Source: Paramecium octaurelia
Taxonomy: Eukaryota; Ciliophora; Oligohymenophorea; Peniculida; Parameciidae
Assembly (NCBI GenBank): GCA_905182995.1
Contig: CAJJDP010000019.1
Location: 151,600 to 215,599, forward strand
Direction of reading: 5' to 3'
DNA length: 64,000 nucleotides
The notes under the pieces were generated by a model, which saw only the letters and a list, made by a program, of their open reading frames with translations, was not told where the DNA came from and ran no database searches. The position numbers were made by a program, and so were the translations under genes. Shown here piece by piece: positions 50,275 to 62,294 of the stretch; positions within the stretch are counted from its first letter, which is position 1, and the number at the start of each line of letters is the position of its first letter.

Positions 50275-51140
50275 ATGAAAAAACTCTTAAAGAGTACCGA
50301 TTTTGATGCTGTAGTATAGAAACTGAATATTCACTGTAAAACTAAGATTGATGATTGTAAGTATTACGAGTTTAGATTCCGTAGATTTGGATCCATTCTA
50401 AAAAATAAAAAATTCCTCTCCTATGATTTTCGGTGATTATTGCCATACGAACGTACCAATCCAATTGTAACTATCTCCTATCGACACAAATTAAAAAAGT
50501 TACATATCACTACTATCAGATAATATTGACTTTTCGGTTAAAGATAAAAAATAAGGCAATAACTCAAATTAATCTTTGGAACATCCTCAATGTCGAATAT
50601 CATAGCGCATTCATTCTTTCGTTTAAAAAGAGAAAATTATCAATGAAGAATAAAGCATTTTAAATAAAAGATTGAAGGAAATTCGGCAGATTTATGTGAA
50701 GAAGTTGGAACAACTCGACGAATGTATGTGAAGAATCATTTTAAATAGAATATTTGCATAAAAGATTATAAATTTTAGAGTAATTTGAGTAGCACTTGAA
50801 TTAACAAAGCCCAAAGAAGTCGAAGGAATAGCCTCTGAAGAGTGCTCTCAAAAAGAAGGATTCGATTTGTTCATCTCGATATTATACTCAAAACGTAAAT
50901 GATTCTTAAGAGGATGATTGGAAGTTCATTCGTGATGCTCAAAACATTCTAAGGAAGTAGAAATCATCTCATGTTGAAGGATTCATAACACCATCCAAAG
51001 TTAGATTTGTAAAATATTCATTTAACAAACTTAGTAAAAGAAATCAAAGAAATCTTTACTAAATGATGATTCATTTTAAGTATTATAATTTCGATATTGA
51101 TGAGAGTAATCGTTTTTATTATTATTATTTAATATAATGA
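50275..51140 (+). CDS. Unknown basic protein
   Basis: Three exons give 270 aa; introns are 50357-50384 (28 nt) and 50724-50748 (25 nt). An earlier acceptor at 50375 would make intron 1 only 19 nt and add three residues. Residues 95-165 are a charged helix (QRIHSFVQKEKIINEEQS, KRLKEIRQIYVKKLEQLDE), followed by Lys/Ser-rich sequence (SPKKSKEQPLKSALKKKDS) and TPSKVRFVKYSF, which again contains an RVxF-like KVRF. The 3' end is odd: the only TGA in frame overlaps the ATG of the next gene by 3 nt. The last about 25 codons are AT-driven (YYYYLI), so an unrecognised intron or earlier end is possible. No family recognised. Confidence 0.6.
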
Positions 51141-51385
51141 ATATAGTAAAAGTGTTATTGCTTGTGTTTTTGATACTCAGTGTGACAGCCCAACAACTGA
51201 GAGGAAACAATGATTAACCAGAAGCATCATCTGAGGTAAAGAAATGCTCTTGTGGATCTGGAAAAACTACTACAGGTGGATAAGGTTAGAACAAAGTTTC
51301 ATTACTTCAATATTAGGAAGCTTTGAAGAAGTTACATGACGGAATCAAAGAAGCCTCTTCTGATTTTTAGGCTAAACATATATGA
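51137..51385 (+). CDS. Small secreted protein
   Basis: A single exon of 82 aa. MNIVKVLLLVFLILSVTAQ is a textbook signal peptide. The mature part has a short Cys/Gly-rich piece (KKCSCGSGKTTTGGQGQ) and a helix (LLQYQEALKKLHDGIKEASS). Its size, signal and helical end recall secretory-granule or trichocyst tip proteins, but there is no firm match. The ATG overlaps the previous gene's TGA (ATGA), which is unusual for a eukaryote and suggests the upstream gene's 3' end is mis-modelled. Confidence 0.6.
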
Positions 51386-51780
51386 TTTTCTATACATAAC
51401 CATGAAATTATATTCATAATCCTTTCTTTAGATTCCTTCCATCCTTAAGTTATTGTTAGAGGTAGAGAAATCGAAATTTGGAATGTTTATATCCTTACTA
51501 TAATGTGATCCTTATATAGAAAACTTCCAATTTCTGTTTGGAATTGTTCTGAGTTGTAATTCTAAATTAGAAGATTGATTATAATTATATAAGGTGGATT
51601 TAAATGGTGGTTTAATTTGGATAAATTAATTACGTATTAATGTGGATATTGATTGATTGTATGAGATTTTTGGTAGATTAAAGGCATAATAGAAGAAGGA
51701 CAATAAAAATAGAGGAGTATAGATGATATTAAGTTGTATGATGATTTATTATATATGAAAACTAAAGGATTGCATCTATT
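51386..51780. other. Spacer between convergent genes
   Basis: 395 nt. A few short open stretches, none convincing. Confidence 0.4.
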
Positions 51781-52110
51781 TCAGGATGTCAATTTGATAA
51801 ATGAAGGCAAACGCTTCCATTTGACTTCTGTGTCTTCTAGGTTTTCATCAACTACAAATTTGAAATTTGGGAAATAGGTGGAATCGATGCTATTGTAAAT
51901 GAATTATTGATACATTTCAATTGCATTGAACTTTTCTTCCAAACTAATATTAATGAATAAATGATTTGGATGCAATAAATCTACGAGCTCATTATAACTA
52001 ATATTTTAAGGACGATTAGTCTTTGAAGAAGTAGATTGCACTTTTTTCTTTTTGCTGATTTGTCCTTCAATCGATTGATTTGTTGACAGTGATCTCAATG
52101 AGTCACTCAT
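51781..52110 (-). CDS. Small protein, unknown
   Basis: A single exon of 109 aa. Ser-rich start (MSDSLRSLSTNQSIEGQIS), a basic patch KKKKVQ, then a compact, mixed region (ISYNELVDLLHPNHLFINI, LEEKFNAIEMYQQFIYNSI) with helical character. No signal peptide. No family recognised. It diverges from the trichocyst matrix gene with 213 nt between start codons. Confidence 0.6.
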
Positions 52111-52323
52111 AATTAGCAGTTAGATATATAAAAAATAAAATATTAATATAGTTTATAAACTTGGAGACATGATAAATTGATAGTTTTGTAATGTCTTGAG
52201 GTGAATATAAGCCAGTGGAAGTGACATTGGATTTGGTGGGAGTGTGAATTTGGGTTGGGCATTTATTAAAATGAATAATTGCAATACCGTTTTTATTTAA
52301 TATAATAATAAAGTTCAGAGGAA

Positions 52324-53528
52324 ATGAACAAGATCATAATTTTGGCAATGATAGGTCTGATGAGTGTATCAGCATTCGATATTGATTTCTCTTTGCTGCT
52401 TCAAGTACCATTAGAGTTGATAAATTATATAGACAGGTTCAGAATCAAACGATGCAGTTCAAGCAGTTTATGATTTATTGAATGATTTGAAGACAAGCAA
52501 TATCGAAGCCCAAGGAGTTGCAGACGAAAAGAATATCTCAGACGAAGAGATTGGTTAGGCAAGAATTGCTGCATTATCAAAAGTCAATGAATTGAATCAA
52601 AAAGCTTGGGCCAGTGCCAAAGCCAGAAGAGAACAAATCGGAATTGAATACAGAGTAACTGACATCATCTAATCTAGGAAGCAACAGATTATATTGCATG
52701 GGCAACATAAAGATTGGCTGACATTGATAGAAGATCAGTCGAACTATAAGAGTTGAGATGTTTCTCAAATGGTTTGTTTGTGAGAGCAATCAAACAACAC
52801 AATGATGCTCTTGGAGTTATAAGAGTATTGAAGAATGATTTGAGTGGATACTTAACAGGATAACCATCCTCCTTGGTTGAGATCAATGTCCAAAATGTCT
52901 CAGACAAATTAAAACAATACAGTCAATTATTCAATCAAGATGCCATGACCAAATTCGCCTAATTAGCTGTAGAACAAGCCTCAGGAAATGCAGAATTACA
53001 CGCTTTAGGATAAGAAGCAGAGGGATCATCCTCATCTGATAGGTAACCAGGCCATAATGTTGGATAACTTGTTTACAATGCTTTGTCCGACCTAGAAGAT
53101 TAATTAAAATCATCATTAGCCAATTTGGAAGCCAATGAAATTGCTGCTTATTACTAATTGGCTGATTGGCTTGCTGACACAGAATCCGAGGTTGCTCATC
53201 TTAATGATGAAATCCAAAGAAAGACTCAATTGTAAGATAAATTGGTTGTGGTATGTTCATTCTCTCATATCTTTTAAGTAAGAATAAGCTGCTCTTGCTG
53301 TCTAAGCCAAGGCTAACAGTGTTTTGAAGGACTCTTAAAATGCCATCAATGCTGCCACTGCCTCATTACAGGAATTGAGAGACCTGTATGAAACCGAACT
53401 GAATAGAAGAAATGGTATGTATTCGATCTATGTGCTTAGAGGAGAATGCTATTATTGATGAAGTCATTCACATTTTCAAATAACAAGTTTTAGAAATGGC
53501 CAACCAAACCTCATATGGAAAGAAATGA
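52324..53528 (+). CDS. Trichocyst matrix protein precursor (TMP family)
   Basis: Five exons give 366 aa; introns are 52405-52432, 52655-52677, 53251-53278 and 53415-53439. The signal peptide is MNKIIILAMIGLMSVSA, followed by a short pro-segment FDIDFSLLLQ. The mature part is made of amphipathic helices rich in Asn, Gln, Asp and Ala in two halves separated near residues 215-240, as in Paramecium T1-T4 proteins: AVYDLLNDLKTSNIEAQG, EATDYIAWATQRLADIDRR, LVYNALSDLEDQLKSSLANL, AYYQLADWLADTESEVAHLN. Precursors are cleaved in the secretory pathway and the products crystallise in trichocysts, expanding on discharge. Length matches known precursors (about 350-400 aa). This gene is the best single marker that the organism is Paramecium. 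It stands 42 nt from the stop of the convergent minus-strand gene. Confidence 0.92.
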
Positions 53529-53570
53529 GTTTTAAATTTATATTAACAACAACCCGATTTAAAATTATAT

Positions 53571-54291
53571 TCAAACGATGTAGTAATAATCAATACATTA
53601 ATATCTTTTATTCTAATGTACATATGGAGTAATTTTCATCTCAGTGTCAATGTACTCTGGTTATTTCTTCGGTTGGGACTTATATCTTATGTTTTTTGTG
53701 GTGGCTTCTATTGTGTGAAATTTGTGTTGTGGACAATCCATCACTGTGTTCTATCTCTCGGAAGCCTACTCCTTGGTTCTGCTACTTTAAAATTGTTTTA
53801 TAAGCAATTCTGTTTAAAAGGGATTCTCCTAAGATTATCTACTAGTATTTTTATAATTATCAATCAATTGTGAATAACCCACTCCCTTCGATCTCCGGAT
53901 AGATTTTATCTAATTTCTTTTCTAACTATTACTACGATAAGTTCCACAATATCGATTCATTGATTGTTGATGATCCATCATCTCTGTGTAATTATTTTGT
54001 TTTTCATAAAGATTGAAATTTATTGTTGGCAACAATGGTTGTATACTATGTATTTTCTCTCCTTTTGTGACTACCTAAAACTTTAATACCTTTTCCAACA
54101 TAAAGAGTGAAAAAGTAATTTTTATTTTGTCTAATTAAAATATTCAAGATGAACTAATATTAAGTATTTTTAAATTAAGTCCATAATTCGAATACTCTCG
54201 CATTTCGAAATCTTTCTATAAATTTTCTCTTGGGTCTATTTAATTTCTTCAATTTCCACCAAGTAGATTAATTGAGAAATTTCATTTACAT
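53571..54291 (-). CDS. Unknown basic protein
   Basis: Two exons give 230 aa; the 28-nt intron is 54062-54089. The start is MQMKFLNQSTWWKLKKLN, with an in-frame TGA upstream. Residues 15-75 are strongly basic and aromatic (KRKFIERFRNARVFELW); the join across the intron reads FFTLYVGKGEKIHSIQPLL. The C-terminal half is disordered and Gln/Asn/Lys-rich (DHQQSMNRYCGTYRSNSQ) and ends CIDYYYIV. No domain recognised. It diverges from the TmcB-like gene with only 99 nt between start codons, so they probably share a bidirectional promoter. The antisense 85-codon hydrophobic ORF inside it is a shadow. Confidence 0.65.
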
Positions 54292-54390
54292 TTTAGCCTT
54301 TGCGTACCTTGTTCACTAATTGAGTCAAATATAATTACAGTCTTTAATAAATGATTTAAATATAGAAATTTAATATAAAATTATAATAAA

Positions 54391-57300
54391 ATGAAAGGAT
54401 AATTTGATGATGAAGAGGAAAACGAGAATCTTATTGAGACTGAATAAAAAGGGTTGGATTATTTTTTAACGAAGGTCAAGATAGTTATTTTCAAAGTTTT
54501 GTTTGTGTTGGCCAAAGAAGAAAAGGCTGATGATTAAATGATTTACTTTTACATTCTGACTTCTTTGGATTATGTTTAGATGCATTCATTTCCATTCAAT
54601 AATAAAATACTCTATGTTTGGAAAGCTGACTCATTTTTAACCAATATTTTAAATTTTGTAAATGTGTTTTCAATATCAACATATGTACCTAATTTATCAT
54701 ATTTCGCATTGTTAGTCTCAGTCTATGTTTGTTTAAGTGCAATTTTGTTGATAATTTTGAACATCATTTACGTCTCATACTCATTTTCATAGAACAAGTT
54801 TAAATTTATGTGGCCTGTCTATGTATTGCGATAGGTGGCATTTTATTTTGTGACTGTGTTTTTTTTACCCATCACTGAAACCTTAACCTCAATACTCCAA
54901 TGCTACAACGACCCAGTCACTAATGAGTATGTCATTTATGGATATGATGAAATTAACGTGTAATGTTGGCAAGGATGGCATATATTCCACGCTCTCATAA
55001 CATTACTATTCATGCTGATCTTTGTATTGATATGTGCAATAGTGGCATATGCATTTTTTGAGCCCGGCATGACTAGTGGCAATAGGACAGCCAGATAGGA
55101 CAGTAATGGGGAAGTTGCATTTATCATTAATAAAGTAACATGCCAAGTATTGTATTGTTTCTTGGGTAAAAATGAATCGTGGATATTGGTATTGACAACA
55201 TTCACACTATCTGCTTGGTTGTTTAAAGAGTATAATTTTGCTGATCCAATTTACGATTTTGAAGTCGGAAGATTTTACTCTATCATCAGTTCGTACTATT
55301 TTTGGGCTAATGTCATGTTGGTTATATGCAAAGTACAGGAGAGTGCTGAGTTTTCAGGAGGCTTGATTGCTTGGGTCATAGGCCTGCCATTTATTGTGTC
55401 TATCATGTTGACGACTAAGAAATCTAAGGTAGACACTCTGGTTAGGGCCTAGAACAAGTTTTCAAGTGGAGAGGATGTATGGATTCATATCAGATATGTT
55501 CTTTAATTGATATCTTAGGCTGATAGTGATAGAAACTCTTACATGCTCTTGATTGGATATATTGAGAAGCACAAGGAAACATGTAAGTTGAATGATTGCT
55601 ATTTTAAATAAAGAAGGAAGGCCTAGAACTCAGAATAGTTGGATGATTTGAAAAGAGGATTGATTATTGAATTAGATAAGATGTTTAGGATTGGATTGAG
55701 AAAATTCTGGTCATCAGCATCTCTAAGGATCTTTTATGCTTTATTTTTGATGGAGAGAAGAAATAATAAGAATGATGCCTACATTCAATTTAATTTGGTC
55801 TCTCAGAAGAGCAAACCCAAGTTCTTCTAGTAGTTTATTACCTATCGATATATGTATTTGAATTATTATAATATAGGAAGATTATCAAAGATAAAAGCGA
55901 TGATGTTGTGGATGCAATTGCAAATCAGAATAATAAGAGTGAACTCTATTCCAAAATGAAAATGGCTGCCTTATATTACAAAACCTTCTGGAATGAGCTC
56001 AAAGAGGATCAGCCAAATCTCGTTAGACTCATGCACATAGGAGCCATGATTACTAAGGTGAGTAATTAAGTAATGGAGAAACATTAAGAGATGAGTAAAA
56101 AGAATTCTTTGGGTTTTGCTGATTTGAAAGCCTTGGCCAACTTCTATTACCAAGTGTTCAATGATTCTTTTATGGGTCAGATACTTAAGAATCAGCATAA
56201 GTTAGCTAAGCAATAATTTTAAGTGAAGGTGGAGGACGAGGATTTGATTGAAAATAACATTGAAAAACATCCGATACCCTTTCTCCAAGTGTGTGCTCGG
56301 AAATCAGAAATAGGTAAGATAATTAATCTAAACTCTCTATTTACAACATTTTTTGGATATCAGAAGGAAGAATTGAGAGGCAAATCAATTAATATCTTAA
56401 TGCCTAAGGTGTATGCTGAGTAGCATGATAATTATCTAATTGAGTTCTTTGATAATATGCTAATAAACATGCAAAATGACGGGGATTATCCAAGAACATA
56501 TATTGATTAAGAACAATTGTAATTTTATAAGCACAGAAATGGCTACATCATACCATTCATCTATAAGGTCAGCTTCAACATAGATTCATTGCAATATCTA
56601 GTATGTTTCAAGAGTGATCCTACTTTTAAGGGATAGGCTGTCTTCATCATAGACTCGGAAACAACCATTATAGAGATGTCTTCGGGATCAATCCAATACT
56701 TCGACATAGAGCTCAGACACATTAAATAGGTAGTGATTTTGAATACACTGTTGCCGGATATACTCAATCAAAATGGGAAGCAAGTGTAATATCATAAGAC
56801 TGGTCAGAACAACATTGAGTCTGTGTATTACTTCTAATGTTCAGTTAAGGAAATAGAGATCACCTAAATAATCAATGAGAATCTACTCTTAGAGTTGCAA
56901 GCATCAAAAAAGTTAGTAAAATCAGGATATTGGTTGGTTAAGTTGGAGAAAATCGATTTCTCAGATGTCTAAGGTGGAAGAAAGGCTTCAACATTTATCA
57001 GTAGTGCTAGGGGTTTGTTGCCTGGTCAAAGTAGATAGTCTATTCAAATTACTTAGAGATAATCCATTTCTATCACTCAGAAATTAATACCCACTCGTGC
57101 CAATCAAACAGTGCAATCACTGGATACATTAGCATTAAGAATTGATACTAATTTTGAGTATGATTAGAATTTGGTGCAGTTTTTGCAAGATTTGTATACA
57201 GAATAGCGATATGATGATTACAAGGACATGTTAAGTTAATAAGAGGATTAATAAACTTAGATCAAATTAGATTATGGTTTGGAAATCAGAGTGAGAAGAT

Positions 57301-59363
57301 TAGTTAATAATTAAATTCTTAATATAGACGAGGAAAAGGAAATATGGTTTTTGAAGTAATTGGAAGAAGAAGAGTAAGAGAATTCTATATTCAGAAATAA
57401 TATTAACTAGGACGAGTATGACAATGATCAGAAATTGGTAAGTAACATGCAATCACAGATTAAGATAAGAAATGCATTATCCTAAAATCACAGACATAGT
57501 AAGATTACTAAGTTTTGCATCTATGCCAACATTTGGATTGATTTCATAGCATTGATAACCGCCCTGTAATATTACTTCTGTTAATTAAACTTTGAAGGAT
57601 TCACTTCAGAAATTAAAGCCATTTATTAAATTAATAATGAGATTATCAATTTAAATCTCTTAATTTCAAGAGCCTTAGATTTATGTATGGATTAATAATT
57701 CAATTTTACTCGATTGCAAATTGAAATCTAAGAATCAGCATAATTAATCATCAACTTTGATTACGATCTTAATCTAGGATTTTACAGAGTTTACTTTGAT
57801 TCAGAGACCATTAATTTGAGAATGTATGAGAAATCCAATCAATATGAGGATATATAATTATCTTTAGAGAGTTCTATCCTCTTAATTACGTCGGAGTGCT
57901 TGAATCTGTCTCTGAGTCAGCCTAATAATGTATTCTAGAGTAATTCAATTCAAAATGTTCTCTTTAATTATTTCAATTAGATACATGATCCATTGATAAA
58001 GATATCTCAAATTCTATATGAGGATGTTATCTCTTAAGTGTAGTATCCTGATTTGAATTTATTAATATCTTTATTGGTGTTATTTATTGGAACTACGATT
58101 GGCATGATCAAATTTATAACTTTGATGTTGGAAATCAAAATAGATAGAGAAAATGTGATATTTCTATTCTTAGAGATTCCACAAAATGATGTCTAAAATT
58201 TATCAAAGAAAGTTGACAAGTTTTTGAAGTTCTATAATGAAGATTTGAAGAAATTGAATAATTTTGATTATGATGAATCAAGTGATGAAGATGAAGAATA
58301 ACAATTAATTGAATTGCAATAGCATGTCGATGGCTAAGATAAGATGAACTCCAAAGCCATTGAGGAAGATAATTAATATTAGTTGTAATTGAAGAGGAGA
58401 AAGATCATTCAAAAATATAGGAAAAGCAAACTAAAAGGCAATTAAGGAATAATTGTATAGTATGATAATAATATATTAGATTTCTGTTGATTGCTTTGTT
58501 AACCTTAGTTTTTGCAGTGTACAACATAATCAGCAGTGCAAATGAGAAATCTCAAATATAATACTTATTGCCCCAATTCTATTAAAGTTCCATTCAGATT
58601 GAAAATTACGGGTACTACATCAACCTATACAAATTGTCAAGTTTGAATTCAGACTTCCAAATCAACAACATTTCTATTTTGACTAAGATTGCTTAAGACC
58701 TTACGATATTTACAGGAAATCAATTAACCTTCTAAAATGTATGATCTAAATCTAACTTAGTTTGCTAAAGATTTATTAAATAAATTGCCAGATCTCAGAA
58801 ATCTATTTTTCTCAACATATTATGGAGATCTTTGCTCCATAATTAATATGAATAATGATACAAATTGTTATTAGATTATCGAAGGGAATCTTCAATTAGG
58901 CATATACAATGTTGAACAATATTACCTACAGTATTTCAGAAATGAAAATCTAAATGAAATTGTGTATAATGAAGAAATCTATGAAATTGATCAGTCCTTG
59001 TTTTATTACATAAAATAAGCAGTTTCTCAGATAACAGACTTTGAATTGCAATTTATGACTGATTAGATGTCAACAACTCTAACCATCTAGTTAATATTAG
59101 TCATAATCTATATATTGATATTAGAACTAGTGGTCTCGGTGATATGGTTATTGTTTTTACAGAAATTAAACACTCAAGTATATTTAATCAAAATAATGTT
59201 AGATTAACCTGAATATGCAAATGCTAAACATGATACCAATGAAAGTTGTAGAGAACAATCGTAAAATACGAATGTTCATTAGATAATGCATCAAAAAGAT
59301 GGAGTTGGAAAACACTTGAATTGGCTAATTAAATATATTCAATTAATTTATAATCATTATTGA
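54391..59363 (+). CDS. TmcB-like multi-span membrane protein with a PAS domain
   Basis: Four exons give 1,635 aa; introns are 55854-55876, 58460-58479 (20 nt) and 58739-58760. Residues 50-370 hold about eight membrane helices (LLVSVYVCLSAILLIILNII, HALITLLFMLIFVLICAIVA). Residues 400-600 are helical, TPR-like repeats (SYMLLIGYIEKHKETCKL, MKMAALYYKTFWNELKED). A PAS domain lies at about 619-670 (RKSEIGKIINLNSLFTTFFG, EELRGKSINILMPKVYAEQH). A long regulatory region follows, then further membrane helices near 1045, 1217 (LLISLLVLFIGTTIGMIKF), 1350 and 1545. This layout is that of the large ciliate proteins annotated as tiny-macrocysts TmcB-like, whose function is unknown; PAS domains sense small ligands, redox or light. 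Spliced length is a whole number of codons, supporting the model. Confidence 0.85.
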
Positions 59364-59735
59364 TATCTATTAATTATTAAATGATTAAGGATAGTCGCCT
59401 CTGAAAAAGTTCTAATGAGAAAAGACTTTAAGGAAATTTTGAAACATTAAAAGTGATAGTAATCATAAGAGGGCTTTTAGAAATGAAAACTAGGCATTTA
59501 TTTTAAAAACAATCAAAAAGTTCTAAAAAGTATTAAATATTTTGAATCAAACTTATCAACTCATTTTTTATTATTATGACACTTTCATGAAATATTAAGA
59601 CTTATCTATTATTTTTAGGAAAATATGAAAGAATCAAATTAAATCTTTAGATTTAAGATTTTTAAACCTGCTTTACATTTATAATTTTAGAATAAATCAA
59701 AATAAAATTCAATAAATTTTATTTCTATTTATCAA
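59364..59735. other. AT-rich spacer, no gene seen
   Basis: 372 nt between the TmcB-like stop and the alveolin start. Nothing recognisable. Confidence 0.5.
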
Positions 59736-60308
59736 ATGTACTCATATGCTCCTCTTGGTGTTTCATTTGCCTCTCCAATCGGTACATCGATTGTAAGACC
59801 TGCTCCAGGTAATATTTTAAATACATTATTCAGTCTCATATGTTCAACCAGTTTCTTATGCATAACCAATCCCATACGCTTAACCAATAAGCTATGTTTA
59901 ACCAGCCCCAGCAACAATTAAGGGAGAATCTAGATTCGAGTACGTGCCTTATTAGAAATCTGTAGTCGAATTGGAGGAGGAATAAAGAGTTGTGAAAGTA
60001 GAATCTTATAAAAATTGTAGGTACCCAAACAAAAATGGGTGACAGATTATTACCCTGTGGAATATCAAAAAGAGTACATACCTTAAGTTACATATGAAAA
60101 ATAAGTTGATTATGTTCCTGTCGAAAAAACAGTACCTAGAGTGGACTACCTAGAAAGAGAAGTAAGAAGAAGCTCATTTGTTGCACCCATCAATACAGCA
60201 CCTCCCATCAACTATGCCTCACCACTCTCTTACAGTGTTGCTGCTCCAATTGCCCCAGTTACTACCAGCTATGTTGCACCTGCATACAGCACGGTTTATA
60301 GATATTGA
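59736..60308 (+). CDS. Alveolin (epiplasm / inner-membrane-complex type protein)
   Basis: Three exons give 174 aa; introns are 59809-59833 (25 nt) and 59998-60020 (23 nt). Residues 1-55 are rich in Pro, Tyr, Ala and Val (YVQPVSYAQPIPYAQPISY). The core has the alveolin pattern of Val-Pro and charged-Tyr repeats: YVPYQKSVVELEEEQRVV, KVPKQKWVTDYYPVEYQKEY, IPQVTYEKQVDYVPVEK and VPRVDYLEREV. The end is Pro/Ala/Tyr-rich again. Alveolins form the filamentous sheet beneath the alveolar sacs of ciliates, apicomplexans and dinoflagellates. In Paramecium they shape the cortex around basal bodies. The second intron is fixed by the restored KVPKQKW repeat. This is a small member of the family. Confidence 0.88.
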
Positions 60309-60560
60309 ATATTACAAAATAATAACATTCTTAAATTACAAATATTAGTTTTAATCATATTATTAATATTTTAGAAAATTCCTTGTTATTTAGAGATATT
60401 AATTGATCAAATATTAAAAATAACCTAATCTTAAATTTATATATTTCTGAATAAATGTGTATTTAAAAACATAGAGATGTTATTGTCTTTATCTAAAATT
60501 CAAATATAATTGTATACACATTTATTAATCAGAAAATGAGATTTATATTACTGAATCAAA

Positions 60561-62294
60561 TCAAACTTCAAACTCAAATGACAGATGAGTCAACATGTCT
60601 TTAGTTTTGAGGTAGAAATATTTCTCCCTAAATCCTTCCCATAGCAGAAATTTGTTTAAATAGATCGATATTATCTAATTTTTCTATTGACATTATAAAG
60701 TTTTATTAGTTATTAATTGTTAAAGATGCTTCAAAATTATCTTCTAGTTTTGTTAAAGGGATTGACTTAAACTTAAGTTTTATTTAAATAATTTTTGATT
60801 AGATTAAGCATCATTCATTCTACCAATCATTGTTATCTTCACTCTCTCAATATTAAGTATTGTTTTGGCCTTAATTTTCATTGATTAAAATTCATCAAAG
60901 ACTTATGGAATACTCATTAGTATACTAAATAGATATATTTAATTAGTCACAAATCCTTACAAATCTTTTTTTATTGTAACTCTGATCTTCTTTGAATATA
61001 ATAGGTTGATTTAGTTTACGAGGATAGAAGTGGATATCCAAGTTTTTCTACATTTTAGATTTTCATCATAGAGTAATAGACGAATTTGTTAAAAATTAAT
61101 CATTGAATTTAAAATTTTCAATTTAGTATTAGCAGTTTTTATTTGTTAGAAGAATTACTTCAATAAAAATAAAAAGATATTTTCTTTGTACTTAACTTCA
61201 ATTTGGAGTTATTTATTATAATTTCTTAAATTTTATTCAAATATTGCAATTACACAATATTCGTCTTATAACACTTATTGAATCAACTTCACTTTATATT
61301 CCTTATGCAAAACATTTGATCTAACATCCACTTAATGAGTAATTAATTTATATGAATCATTTTAAATAATGAGATCTCTTATCTCTTACTCTAAATTCTT
61401 TGTTTTAATGTCATCCCTTTCCAAGTTGTTAATTTCAATAATCATCTAGATCTAATATTAATGGTTATTTACATTTCGAAGCATTTCTCTTAATTCTTTA
61501 CTATTTTCTATTTTTAATCTCGTCTTTGATAATTCATTTATTTATTACAGTATTAATTAATCTTATTTTTGATCAAGCTTAATAACAACAATAGATTACT
61601 CTAAAACTTAATCTATAATCTTTATCCATCTATTCTATTCTCTGCTGTCCCTAAATTATAACCTTTTTATCTTTTCATTTGAATATTTCATTACAACCAA
61701 TCCAATAAATACTAAAAATATAGTCAAGCACATAGCTAAATATTCTAATGTCTAGGTAGGGTAATAAGTAACATATTAAATATAAATGGCAATAAGAGCA
61801 ATTGCTTAAGGCCATATTTGATACCCCAGTTGCAATATTGCTTTAATATAATTTATTAATTTTTACCAAAATGGAAGTAGAATGCTTGAAATCCATAATA
61901 CCAGTTATACTCATAACTGGCATCATAATCATAATTCGGATCTTCTGTGGTTGTGGGGAAAAAGTTATCTAAATTCCAAATGTAGGCAATATAAATTTAA
62001 AGTAGTGGCAATATGTATTCATTCCAAGATGGATGAGTATTAATTATGATTTTCAGCATTACTATTGAAAACATAAAGGCCAAAATATTTGCTACAATAA
62101 TTCCATTAAATGTATATTCTTAAAAGTAGTATAATATATAAGCTGTAAAAAATAACTAAAATCAATATCATTTTTACAAGTGTTTGTATTGAAAACAGTG
62201 TGAATTCCTACTTGATGTAGATTTATTACAATTTTCTATAATCATTTTCAATACATCTCGAATTAAAATTAAGAGTGAATTTATTAAAAATCAT
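60561..62294 (-). CDS. Multi-span membrane protein with a sensor-like cytoplasmic region
   Basis: Three exons give 561 aa; introns are 62156-62177 (22 nt) and 61841-61866 (26 nt). Residues 1-205 hold about six hydrophobic helices (LLFFTAYILYYF, IIVANILAFMFSIVMLKIII, LPLLQIYIAYIW, EYLAMCLTIFLVFIGLVVM) with an acidic Tyr-rich loop (EDPNYDYDASYEYNWYYG). The cytoplasmic part begins RWIKIIDQVLEQSIVVIKLD, which looks like the start of a PAS domain, and continues as long helices. The position where histidine kinases of this layout have their ATPase domain holds only an eroded LFSILMSIPQVFDEFQ, without a clear N-box or glycine boxes. I read it as a degenerate sensor-kinase relative; a plain membrane protein with coiled coil is the alternative. 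Confidence 0.7.

Noticed and set aside
53616..53873. 85-codon hydrophobic plus-strand ORF that looks like a membrane protein
   Set aside because: It is the antisense shadow of a Gln/Lys-rich coding stretch in the gene at 53571-54291; antisense of such codons reads as Leu/Phe/Cys.
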